From the NCBI GenBank assembly GCA_016806145.1, contig CP063166.1:3348001-3412000 (forward strand): a stretch of 64,000 bases of DNA. The letters run 5' to 3'. Each line of letters opens with the position of its first letter. Positions within the stretch are counted from its first letter, which is position 1. Positions 45,237 through 53,086 of this stretch are shown here, in pieces. Source of the stretch: Variovorax paradoxus (GTDB lineage: Bacteria > Pseudomonadota > Gammaproteobacteria > Burkholderiales > Burkholderiaceae_C). The notes below the pieces were generated by a model. That model was given only the letters and a program-made list of their open reading frames with translations, was not told the DNA's origin and did not search any database. Position numbers and translations under genes: made by a program.

Positions 45237-45767
45237 GTGCAACCCCCCTCCTCCCCAGGCCCGCGCCGGCCGCCGTCCCGCTTCGGGAAGTTGTTACGGA
45301 CGGTGTTCGCCGTGCTCCTGGTGCCCTTGCTGCTGTTCGAGGAATGGGGCTGGGAACCGCTGGCCGCGCTCGCGGCGCGGCTGGCCCGGCTGCCGCTGTG
45401 GGCGCGCGCCGAGGCCTGGCTGCGCGGCCTGCCGCCCTGGGGCGCGCTGCTGGCCTTCCTGCTGCCGGTGCTGCTGCTGTTGCCGGTCAAGGTGCTGGCG
45501 CTGTTCCTGTTCAGCCATGGCCACGCGGGCAGCGGCGTGGCGGTGCTGGTCGCGGCCAAGCTGGCCGGCACCGCGGTGGTGGCACGGATCTTCCAGCTCG
45601 TCGAGGGCACGCTGATGCGCATCCCGCTGTTCGCGCGCTGGTATCCGCGCTGGAAGGCCTGGAAGGACCGGGTGCTGGAGCTCGTGCGGCAGAGCCGGCC
45701 GTGGCGGCTGGTCCATGCCTTCAACCGGCGCGCGCTGCGGGCCTGGCGGCGCCTGCGTGGCATTTGA
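45237..45767 (+). CDS. Hypothetical membrane protein
   Basis: A 176-residue protein with two membrane segments (TVFAVLLVPLLLFEEWGWEPL and LLAFLLPVLLLLPVKVLALFLF) and a basic, tryptophan-rich C-terminal tail (ARWYPRWKAWKDRVLELV). The start at GTG 45237 is uncertain; a TTG near the first segment is the alternative. It is divergent from tex. The family is unknown to me. Confidence 0.65.
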   Translation: MQPPSSPGPRRPPSRFGKLLRTVFAVLLVPLLLFEEWGWEPLAALAARLARLPLWARAEAWLRGLPPWGALLAFLLPVLLLLPVKVLALFLFSHGHAGSGVAVLVAAKLAGTAVVARIFQLVEGTLMRIPLFARWYPRWKAWKDRVLELVRQSRPWRLVHAFNRRALRAWRRLRGI

Positions 45768-45780
45768 TGCGCGCGCCCAT

Positions 45781-45824
45781 TTTTACCCGGGTATATTGAT
45801 GAATTCAATTTAACCCGGGTAAAA
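45781..45824. promoter_or_regulatory. Paired ACCCGGGT palindromes before the GIY-YIG gene
   Basis: ACCCGGGT occurs at 45785-45792 and 45813-45820, flanked by TTTT and AAAA on the outer sides and centred 28 bases apart. Between them lies ATTGA-TGAAT-TCAAT (45795-45809). The second site ends 12 bases before the ATG, over the ribosome-site or -10 region. The nested symmetry is typical of a strong operator. A third copy, GCCCGGGT (46287-46294), lies before the DUF2239 gene. Confidence 0.6.
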
Positions 45825-45832
45825 TTTGCGCC

Positions 45833-46210
45833 ATGACACTTTCCCAGGAATCACGGCGCGCCCTCACCCGGCAATACAAGGACAGCACGCTTCCCGCCGG
45901 CGTGTTCGCGATCCGCAACCTGACGACGGGGCGGGTATTCGCCGCGGCCGCGCTCGACATCGTGGGCGCGATGAACCGCCAGCGCTTCGAGCTCAACCTG
46001 CGCAGCCACCGCAACAAGGCGCTGCAGCAGGACTGGATCGCGCTGGGCGCCGAGGCCTTTGCCTTCGAGGAACTGGCGCGCGTGAAGGAGCGCGACGATC
46101 CGGCCTTCGACCGCGCTGCCGAGCTCGAGGCGCTGTTCGAACTCTGGGCCGAGGAATCCGGCTGCCACGGCGCGCAGGGCTACAACGGCCCGGCGCGCCC
46201 GAGCGCCTGA
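45833..46210 (+). CDS. Degenerate GIY-YIG nuclease-family protein
   Basis: A 125-residue protein of a short GIY-YIG-related family (GVFAIRNLTTGRVFAAAALD, then HRNKALQQDWIALGAEAFAFEEL). The signature residues are relaxed: GIY reads GVF and YIG reads FAA, so nuclease activity is doubtful. No ribosome site precedes the ATG; the site is covered by the operator palindrome. It begins an apparent unit with DUF2239 and MATE genes. Confidence 0.82.
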   Translation: MTLSQESRRALTRQYKDSTLPAGVFAIRNLTTGRVFAAAALDIVGAMNRQRFELNLRSHRNKALQQDWIALGAEAFAFEELARVKERDDPAFDRAAELEALFELWAEESGCHGAQGYNGPARPSA

Positions 46211-46286
46211 GCCTTCGCCGGTGCCCGCCGTCCCGCTCGCCTTCCTCATTCGCCGGGCGCAAGAAAAGTCAGGCTTTCTTCATTGC

Positions 46287-46294
46287 GCCCGGGT
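46287..46294. promoter_or_regulatory. Third ACCCGGGT-type site, before the DUF2239 gene
   Basis: GCCCGGGT followed by AAATTA repeats the right half of the upstream operator, 20 bases before the ATG of the DUF2239 gene. The match (7 of 8, with the same AAA flank) suggests the same protein binds here. The 103-base gap between the two genes is otherwise featureless. Confidence 0.5.
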
Positions 46295-46313
46295 AAATTA
46301 CCGCTCCGCCTCC

Positions 46314-46883
46314 ATGACCCTCGAGACTTCTTCCCTTCCGGCCTGCGCCGATCCCGCGTCCACCCTGACCGCCTTCGCCGGCTTCCACCGCATCGCACGC
46401 GGCTCGCGCGCCGAGCTGGTCGCCGCGCTGCGCGCGCGCACCGACGACACGCCCTACCTGGTGTTCGACGACCGCAGCGGCGCGCAGATTGACCTCGACC
46501 TGCGCGCCCCCCCGGCGCCGGCCGGCGAGCCGCCGCGCGGCGTCGGCCGCCCCAAGCTCGGCGTGGTGGCGCGCGAGATCACGCTGCTGCCGCGGCAGTG
46601 GGAATGGCTGGGCCGCCAGCCCGGCGGCGCCTCGGTCGCGCTGCGCCGGCTGATCGACGAGGCACGCCGCGTCAACGCAGGGCGCGATGCCGCACGCGCG
46701 GCGCGGGAAGCCACCTACGGCGTGATGACGGCGTTGGCCGGCAACCTGCCCGGCTTCGAGGAAGCCATGCGCGCCCTGTTCGCGCTCGAGCGCGAACGCT
46801 TCGAGCACCACATTTCGACCTGGCCCGATGACCTGCGGGCCCATCTCCAAGAACTCTCCGGCGCGAGCTGGACCCACGAATGA
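46314..46883 (+). CDS. DUF2239 family protein, possible ribbon-helix-helix regulator
   Basis: A 189-residue protein of DUF2239. The first 65 residues form a beta-rich domain (YLVFDDRSGAQIDLDLR). A GRPK patch (78-81) precedes REITLLP (87-93), a helix (94-101) and a second helix (107-119, SVALRRLIDEARR). The strand-helix-helix order with a hydrophobic pattern resembles the ribbon-helix-helix DNA-binding fold, an inference by eye. Its stop overlaps the MATE start as ATGA. It could be the repressor that reads the ACCCGGGT sites. Confidence 0.8.
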   Translation: MTLETSSLPACADPASTLTAFAGFHRIARGSRAELVAALRARTDDTPYLVFDDRSGAQIDLDLRAPPAPAGEPPRGVGRPKLGVVAREITLLPRQWEWLGRQPGGASVALRRLIDEARRVNAGRDAARAAREATYGVMTALAGNLPGFEEAMRALFALERERFEHHISTWPDDLRAHLQELSGASWTHE

Positions 46884-48292
46884 ACGCCAAGACAGACACA
46901 GCCCCCAACCCGAGCGGCCTCCAGGGCACGCCCGTGGCACCCGTGGGCGCGCCGCGCGCCCTGTGGAAGACCTTCCTGTTCTTCCTCGCCCCCATGCTGC
47001 TGAGCAACATCCTGCAGTCGCTGTCGGGCACGCTCAACAACATCTACATCGGCCAGATGATCGGCGTGACCGCGCTGGCCGCGGTCTCGAGCTTCTTTCC
47101 GGTGTTCTTCTTCTTCATCGCCTTCGTGATCGGCCTGGGCGCCGGCGCCTCGGTGCTGATCGGCCAGGCCTGGGGCGCGCGCGACGTCGCCCGCGCCAAG
47201 GCGGTGGCCGGCACCACGCTGAGCGTGGGCATCCTGATGGGCCTGGTGATCGCGGTGTTCGGCGGCGCCTTCACCACGCCGCTGCTGGCTGCGCTCGGCA
47301 CGCCGCCCGACGTGCTGGCCGAGGCCACGCGCTACGCGCGGATCATGCTGATCGCGATGCCCGGCGTGTTCGTGTTCCTGATCTCGACCGCGATGCTGCG
47401 CGGCGTGGGCGACACCGTCACGCCGCTGCTCACGCTGCTGATCTCCACCACCATCGGCATGCTCGTCACGCCGGCTTTGATCCGCGGCTGGGGCGGACTG
47501 CCGCAGCTCGGCGTGACCAGCGGCGCCTGGGGTTCGGTGCTCTCGTTCCTGGTCGCGACCCTGTGGCTGGGCTGGCGGCTGCGCCAGCGCAACAGCCCGC
47601 TCGCGCCCGACGCGGCCTTCCTGCGCAGCATGCGCATCGACCCGCAACTGCTCAAGACCGTGCTCAAGGTCGGCGTGCCCACGGGCGTGCAGATGATCGT
47701 GGTGGCGCTGGCCGAGGTGGTGCTGCTGTCGCTGGTCAACGGCTACGGCTCGAGCGCCACGGCCGCCTACGGCGCGGTCAACCAGGTGGTGGCCTACGTG
47801 CAGTTCCCGGCCATCTCGATCGCGATCACGGCCTCGATCCTCGGCGCGCAGGCCATCGGCGCCGGCCGCGCCGACCGCCTCGGCGCCATCGCGCGCACGG
47901 CGCTGATGATGAACCTGCTGCTCACCGGCGGCCTGGTGCTGCTGGGCTACCTGTTCTCGCGGCCGCTGATGGGCTTCTTCATCACCAGCGCGCCGGTGAT
48001 CGAGATCGCGCAGGAGCTGCTGCACATCATGCTGTGGAGCCTGGTGATCTTCGGCATGGCCTCGGCGCTGTCGGGGATCATGCGCGCCAGCGGCTCGGTG
48101 CTGGTGCCCACGCTGATCTCGATCGCCTGCCTGCTCGGCCTCGAGGTGCCGGTGGCCTGGTTCATGAGCCACCGCATCGGCCTCGACGGCATCTGGTACG
48201 CCTACCCGGTGACCTTCGGCGCGATGCTGCTGCTGCAGACCGCGTACTACCAGCTGGTGTGGCGCAAGAAGGCGATCCACCGGCTGGTGTAG
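46880..48292 (+). CDS. MATE family efflux transporter
   Basis: A 470-residue multidrug and toxin extrusion protein with twelve membrane segments in two six-segment halves. It is of the DinF/NorM type (LWKTFLFFLAPMLLSNILQS at the start, GLGAGASVLIGQAWGARD in the first half). Such proteins export cationic drugs or flavin-like compounds against a proton or sodium gradient. It is translationally coupled to DUF2239, so its level depends on the regulatory gene. Confidence 0.93.
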   Translation: MNAKTDTAPNPSGLQGTPVAPVGAPRALWKTFLFFLAPMLLSNILQSLSGTLNNIYIGQMIGVTALAAVSSFFPVFFFFIAFVIGLGAGASVLIGQAWGARDVARAKAVAGTTLSVGILMGLVIAVFGGAFTTPLLAALGTPPDVLAEATRYARIMLIAMPGVFVFLISTAMLRGVGDTVTPLLTLLISTTIGMLVTPALIRGWGGLPQLGVTSGAWGSVLSFLVATLWLGWRLRQRNSPLAPDAAFLRSMRIDPQLLKTVLKVGVPTGVQMIVVALAEVVLLSLVNGYGSSATAAYGAVNQVVAYVQFPAISIAITASILGAQAIGAGRADRLGAIARTALMMNLLLTGGLVLLGYLFSRPLMGFFITSAPVIEIAQELLHIMLWSLVIFGMASALSGIMRASGSVLVPTLISIACLLGLEVPVAWFMSHRIGLDGIWYAYPVTFGAMLLLQTAYYQLVWRKKAIHRLV

Positions 48293-48295
48293 CGC

Positions 48296-48772
48296 TCAGG
48301 CCCCGTCGAAGGCCTTCTTCACGGTGGCGATGTCGAGCTTGACCATCTTCATCATCGCCTCCATCGCGCGCTTCGCCTTGGCCGGATCCTTGTCCTGGAA
48401 CATCCGGATGATCTCGTCGGGCGCGACCTGCCACGAGACGCCGAAGCGGTCGGTGAGCCAGCCGCACTGCACCGGCTGGCCGCCGCCCTCGAGCAGCCTG
48501 TCCCAGTAGCGGTCGACCTCGGCCTGGGTCTCGCACCGCACGTACATCGAGATGGCCGGAGTGAACTTGTACTCGGGGCCGCCGTTGAGCACCATGAACG
48601 CCTGGCCGTCGAGCTCGAAGGTGGCGGTGAGCAGCGAGCCCTTCTTGGCCGGATTGACGTCGCCCCACAGCAGGGTGTCGGTCACGCGCGAGTTCGGGAA
48701 GATCGCGCTGTAGAACTTCAATGCGTCCTCGCCGTTGCCGTCGAACCAGAGGCAGGGAACGATCCTTTGCAT
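48296..48772 (-). CDS. PhnB-like VOC superfamily protein
   Basis: A 158-residue protein of the PF06983 branch (3-demethylubiquinone methyltransferase-like glyoxalase fold). It opens MQRIVPCLWFDGNGEDALKF and contains FYSAIFPNSRV and GGQPVQCGWLTDRFGVSWQV. The ATG at 48772 has AAGGAG six bases upstream; an in-frame ATG two codons earlier has none. Function unknown. It converges on the MATE gene with a three-base gap. Confidence 0.87.
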   Translation of the reverse strand: MQRIVPCLWFDGNGEDALKFYSAIFPNSRVTDTLLWGDVNPAKKGSLLTATFELDGQAFMVLNGGPEYKFTPAISMYVRCETQAEVDRYWDRLLEGGGQPVQCGWLTDRFGVSWQVAPDEIIRMFQDKDPAKAKRAMEAMMKMVKLDIATVKKAFDGA

Positions 48773-48857
48773 GGGCATCTCCTTGGAGCTTTGTTGATGA
48801 ACCAGTGAGTTCAGTATCGAAGCCCCGCGCGGCCGCTGTCAACCCGGGCGAAGCCCT

Positions 48858-50261
48858 TCAGCCGTAAGTGTTCGTGCGCCCGGAAAGCGGCAGCCGGACG
48901 CTGAAACCCACGCCGCGCCCCGGTGCCAGGCCCTCGACGATGGCCACCTCGCCGCCCATGCGATGCACCGCCTGTTTCACGATCGCGAGGCCGAGGCCCG
49001 AGCCCGGCGTCTCGTGCGCGCCCTCGCCGCGGTGGAAGCGCTCGAACACCCGCTCGCGTTCTGCCGCGGGAATGCCGGGCCCGTCGTCGGCCACCAGCAG
49101 CGCGAGGCAGTCGTCTTCCACACGCAGCGTCATCGCCACCTGCGCGCCATCGGGCACATGGCGGATCGCGTTGTGCAGCAGGTTCTCGAGCACCGACTGC
49201 AGCGCCGGCACGTCGACCTCGGCCTGCAGGCTGTCGGGCGCCTCGAGCGCCAGCTCGATGCCGCGCGCCATGGCCTGCGGCGCCGCCTGCGCGAGCAACC
49301 CGCGCGCGAACTGCGCCACGTCGACGCGCTTCGGCGCCGAGGGCTGCGCATCGTCGAGCAGCGCCAGGTCCAGCAGCTGCTGCGTGAGGTGCGAGGCGCG
49401 CGCGATCGCCTGCTCCAGATGCAGCTGCGCGCGCTCGCGCTCGGCGGCATCGGCCGCGCCCGCCAGCGCATGGGCCTGCGCGGCGATCACCGCCATCGGC
49501 GTGCGCAACTCGTGCGCCGCGTCGTGCACGAAGGCGCGCTCCTGCGTGAGCTTGTCGCGCAGCTGGCGCAGCATGCGCTCGAGCGCCGAGGTCAGCGGCT
49601 TGAGCTCGGCCTGGGGCGGGTCGTAGCCGATCGGCGACAGGTCGCTGCCGCCGCGCCGCGCGATCAGGTCGGCCAGCCGCTGCAGCGGCCGCAGCCCGAG
49701 CCGCACCGCCAGCCACACCGGCAGCAGCACGATCGGAAAGGCCAGCAGCAGGTAGGGCAGCAGGCGCGTGGCGTTGCGCTCGAGGATCCACCGGCCCGTG
49801 ATGCGCGGCTCGGCGAGCTGCAGCCGCCAGCGGCCGGCCTCGCTGCCATGGACCCAGTACGAGATGCCGTCGAAGTCGCGCTCGATCACCTGCGGCGCCG
49901 GCGCATCGAGCACCCGGTCGCCGAGCGCGGCCGAGCGGTAGAGCACCGCGCCATCGTCGCGCCGGCGCAGTTCCATCCACACGCTGCCGCCCGGATTGCC
50001 GCTGATGCGCAGGGTCCTGAGCAGGGTCGCGGTGGAACGCATCACGTCCACCGCCTGCGCGTCGCTGTCGACCTGGCGCAGCGAGGCGCTCATCGCGCGG
50101 CCCAGCTTCTTCAGCCCCTGGTCGACCGCGAGCGCCTGGCGGAACTCGACGTAGAAATAGGCCAGCAGCATCAGCCAGACGCCGACGAAGGCGAGCAGCA
50201 TCGCGGCCAGCACGCGCCGGCCGATGCTGGGGCCGGGCCAGGCGATGGACGGACGGCTCAT
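48858..50261 (-). CDS. Sensor histidine kinase, QseC-like
   Basis: A 467-residue inner-membrane kinase. Two membrane segments flank a periplasmic sensor of about 120 residues (about 18-40 and 158-180). A HAMP linker, the HisKA box (VHDAAHELRTPMAVI, His near residue 245) and the HATPase motifs (NLLHNAIRHV, DDGPGIP, GSGLGLAIVKQ) follow. The start overlaps the regulator stop by four bases. The ligand is not evident. Confidence 0.92.
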   Translation of the reverse strand: MSRPSIAWPGPSIGRRVLAAMLLAFVGVWLMLLAYFYVEFRQALAVDQGLKKLGRAMSASLRQVDSDAQAVDVMRSTATLLRTLRISGNPGGSVWMELRRRDDGAVLYRSAALGDRVLDAPAPQVIERDFDGISYWVHGSEAGRWRLQLAEPRITGRWILERNATRLLPYLLLAFPIVLLPVWLAVRLGLRPLQRLADLIARRGGSDLSPIGYDPPQAELKPLTSALERMLRQLRDKLTQERAFVHDAAHELRTPMAVIAAQAHALAGAADAAERERAQLHLEQAIARASHLTQQLLDLALLDDAQPSAPKRVDVAQFARGLLAQAAPQAMARGIELALEAPDSLQAEVDVPALQSVLENLLHNAIRHVPDGAQVAMTLRVEDDCLALLVADDGPGIPAAERERVFERFHRGEGAHETPGSGLGLAIVKQAVHRMGGEVAIVEGLAPGRGVGFSVRLPLSGRTNTYG

Positions 50262-50914
50262 GGCGTCAGCATGTAGCCCACGCCGCGCACCGTGTGCACG
50301 CGCGTGGCGCCGATCTTGCGCCGCAGGTTCGACACATGTACCTCCACCGCCGCGAAGTCCAGCGGCTCGCCCAGCGGTTCGAGCCGCTGCGCGAGCACGC
50401 CCTTGGCGACCACCGCGCCGGGCTCGCGCGCCAGTTCGAGCAGCAGCCTGAACTCGCGCGGCGACAGCTCGAGCGCGCTGCCCGCCAGCGTGGCCTGGTG
50501 GCGCCGCGGCGCGATCGACAGCGGTCCCAGCGTCCAGACCTCGCTGGCCTGGCGTGCCGAGCGCCGCAGCACCGCGCGGATGCGCGAGATCAGCTCGGCG
50601 GTGGCGAAGGGCTTGATGACGAAGTCGTCGGCGCCGCCGTCGAGGCCGGCCAGCCGGTCCTCGACCGCCGAGCGCGCGGTGATCACGATCACCGGCACCG
50701 TGCCGCCCTCGCCGCGCCAGCGTGCCAGCAGCTCGAAGCCGTTGCCGTCGGGCAGCGAGAGGTCGAGCAGCACGCAGTCGAACACGGCCGCGTCGGGCAG
50801 GCGCGGCGCGTCGCGCGCGCGGCGCAGCCATTCGCTCGTGAGGCCGTCCACCTTGAGCGCGGCCTGCAGCGCGCGGCCCAGGTCGAGGTCGTCTTCGATC
50901 AGCAGGATGTGCAC
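50258..50914 (-). CDS. OmpR-type response regulator, QseB-like
   Basis: A 218-residue regulator. Receiver residues are IEDDLDLG, Asp51 as phosphoacceptor (VLLDLSLPDGNG) and the lysine in FVIKPFA. The winged helix ends VSNLRRKIGATRVHTVRGVGYML. The start is GTG 50914; no good ribosome site is visible, because the long palindrome lies just upstream. It is co-translated with the kinase. Confidence 0.92.
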   Translation of the reverse strand: MHILLIEDDLDLGRALQAALKVDGLTSEWLRRARDAPRLPDAAVFDCVLLDLSLPDGNGFELLARWRGEGGTVPVIVITARSAVEDRLAGLDGGADDFVIKPFATAELISRIRAVLRRSARQASEVWTLGPLSIAPRRHQATLAGSALELSPREFRLLLELAREPGAVVAKGVLAQRLEPLGEPLDFAAVEVHVSNLRRKIGATRVHTVRGVGYMLTP

Positions 50915-50916
50915 GC

Positions 50917-51006
50917 GGCGATTGTGCGCGCGCGGACCTTGGGCGCAGCCAAAGACGGGGCGCGCCCTCTTTGGCTTGGCCCAAGGTCGGGCTTCGCACA
51001 ATCGGC
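50917..51006. repeat. Nested 90-base palindrome between divergent genes
   Basis: Three nested pairs share one centre: GCGATTGTGC with GCACAATCGG outside, GACCTTGGGC with GCCCAAGGTC in the middle, and GCCAAAGA with TCTTTGGC inside, closing on GGGCGCGCCC. The two halves match almost throughout. It occupies nearly all of the gap between the response regulator (minus) and the peptidase gene (plus), so a cruciform or hairpin would affect both promoters or leaders. Confidence 0.75.
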
Positions 51007-51031
51007 GGCCGCTTCTCCAGGAACCGCAACC

Positions 51032-53083
51032 ATGCCTCGCGACTTTCGCCCCACCGCCTTGCTCGCCCTGGCCTGCGCCGCCGGCGCCTTGCTGCTGTCC
51101 GGCTGCGCCACCGCGCCCACCCATCCGGTGCTGGCCCAGGCCAGCCAGGACCGCACGCTGCCGCCGCTGGTGCCGATGCGCCGCTTCGTCGCCAATGTCG
51201 ACACGGTCGGCGGCCACGTGCTGTCGCCCGACGGCCGCCAGCTGCTGTGGGTGCAGACCGTGGGCACCGACGTGGGCCTCGCCGTGCGCGACAGCGACGA
51301 TGCAGCCACGGTGCAGTCGGCCAGCACGCGCAGTTTTGCTACCGGCACGTTGGCGAACGCGTCCGCCTACACATGGCTGCCCGACAGCCGCCACATCGCC
51401 TACCTCAAGGATGCGAGCGGCGACGAGAACACGCAGATCTTCGTGCTCGACAGCCAGTCGCCCGAGGCCAGGCCTTGGGCCGTGACGCCCTGGCCCGGCG
51501 TGCGCTCGACCGGCGTCATCGGCGGCGCGCCCGGCAGCCCGAACTTCTACTTCGCGAGCAACCGCAACGACCGCACCAGCCTCGACCTGTTCGAGGCCGA
51601 CCCGCGCACCCGCAGCGTGCGCGAAGTGGCGCGCGGCGAGCCCGGCAGCCGCGTGGTCGCCTGGTACATCGACACCCGGCGCGAGCTGGCCGCGCGCACG
51701 CGCCAGCTCGGCAGCGCCGACGGCTCCGACCTGCGGATGGAACTGCGCCAGGCCGACGGCAGCTGGCGCCCCTTCAAGACCATCGAGGCCTTCGATGCCT
51801 ACGCGCCGCTGCGCATCGACCGCGAAGGCGGCCGGCTCTGGGCGCTCGGCAACATCGGGCGCGACAAGCTGGCGCTGGTCGAGGCCGACCTCGCCACCGG
51901 CGCCGAGAAGGTGCTGGCCGAGGACGCGCAGGTCGACCTCGGGGCCGTCTACTTCCCGCCGAACGAAGGCGCGCCGCAGGCCTGGACCTCCGAGCCCGAC
52001 CGCCCGCGCATCCGCTACCTCGACGCCACGCTCGACGCGGAGGTGACCGCCGCCATGAAGCTCGCGCGCGAGCGCGGCTGGCTCGCCGCCGACCCCGTGA
52101 TCGCGCGCCCGCAGAGCAGCACGCTCGGCCAGCGGCGCATGGTGCTGCGCGCCGTCACCGAGACCGGCGCGGTCGAACTGCTGCTCGACCGCGACAGCCA
52201 GGCGCTGGCGCGCCTCACCCCGGCGCCGCGCGAGAACGGCGACGACTTCTTCTCGCCGACCGAGCCCTTCGCGTTCAAGGCCTCCGACGGCCTGCAGGTC
52301 CACGGCTACCTCGCGCGCCCGCGCGGCGTGCGGGGCCCGGTGCCGCTGGTGGTCTACATCCACGGCGGGCCCTGGATCCGCGACAGCTGGCTGCCCGCGG
52401 GCTTCAACACCGTGCAGATGCTCACCAACCGCGGCTATGCGGTGCTGCAGGTCAACTACCGCGGCTCGGGCGGCTACGGCCGCGCCTTCATGCTGGCCGG
52501 CGCGGGCGAGACCAGCGGCCGATTGCAGCAGGACATCGCCGAGGCCGCGCAGTGGGCCATCGACCAGGGCGTGGCCGATCCGCGGCGCATGGCGGTGCTG
52601 GGCGCGAGCTTCGGCGGCTTCTCGGTGCTCGCGCAGCTGATCCGCAAGCCGCACGGCTACCGCTGCGGCATCGACATCGTCGGCGTGGCCAACTGGCCGC
52701 GCGTGATCGAGAACTGGCCGCCGTTCTGGCGCAACCGCCACTACTTCGCGCGCTTCTTCGGCGACGTGAACCAGCCCGAGGAACGCGCGCGCATGCTGCG
52801 CGATTCGCCGGTGTCGCGGCTCGACCGCATCGAGGCGCCGCTGCTGGTGATCCACGGCGCCAACGACGTGCGCGTGCTGCGCCAGGATTCCGACGACGTG
52901 GTGGCCGAGCTGCGCCGGCTCGGCCGGCCGGTGGACTTCCTGAGCTTTCCCGACGAGGGCCACAGCGTGCGCAAGTGGCGCAACCGGCTCGCGCTGTGGC
53001 GCAAGGTCGAGGACACGCTGGCCGGCTGCCTCGGCGGGCGCAGCAACGGCTTCGACTTCTACGAGCTGATGCCGCGCTCCTGA
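51032..53083 (+). CDS. S9 family prolyl-oligopeptidase-type peptidase, lipoprotein
   Basis: A 683-residue peptidase with a lipobox (LLLSGC near residue 25), so it is tethered to a membrane. A beta-propeller fills residues about 50-400 and an alpha/beta hydrolase domain the rest. The catalytic triad is Ser near 526 (GASFGG), Asp near 610 (GANDVRV) and His near 641 (DEGHSV). Members cleave short peptides after proline or acylated residues. It lies between the two-component genes and the iron receptor. Confidence 0.9.
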   Translation: MPRDFRPTALLALACAAGALLLSGCATAPTHPVLAQASQDRTLPPLVPMRRFVANVDTVGGHVLSPDGRQLLWVQTVGTDVGLAVRDSDDAATVQSASTRSFATGTLANASAYTWLPDSRHIAYLKDASGDENTQIFVLDSQSPEARPWAVTPWPGVRSTGVIGGAPGSPNFYFASNRNDRTSLDLFEADPRTRSVREVARGEPGSRVVAWYIDTRRELAARTRQLGSADGSDLRMELRQADGSWRPFKTIEAFDAYAPLRIDREGGRLWALGNIGRDKLALVEADLATGAEKVLAEDAQVDLGAVYFPPNEGAPQAWTSEPDRPRIRYLDATLDAEVTAAMKLARERGWLAADPVIARPQSSTLGQRRMVLRAVTETGAVELLLDRDSQALARLTPAPRENGDDFFSPTEPFAFKASDGLQVHGYLARPRGVRGPVPLVVYIHGGPWIRDSWLPAGFNTVQMLTNRGYAVLQVNYRGSGGYGRAFMLAGAGETSGRLQQDIAEAAQWAIDQGVADPRRMAVLGASFGGFSVLAQLIRKPHGYRCGIDIVGVANWPRVIENWPPFWRNRHYFARFFGDVNQPEERARMLRDSPVSRLDRIEAPLLVIHGANDVRVLRQDSDDVVAELRRLGRPVDFLSFPDEGHSVRKWRNRLALWRKVEDTLAGCLGGRSNGFDFYELMPRS

Positions 53084-53086
53084 GCC

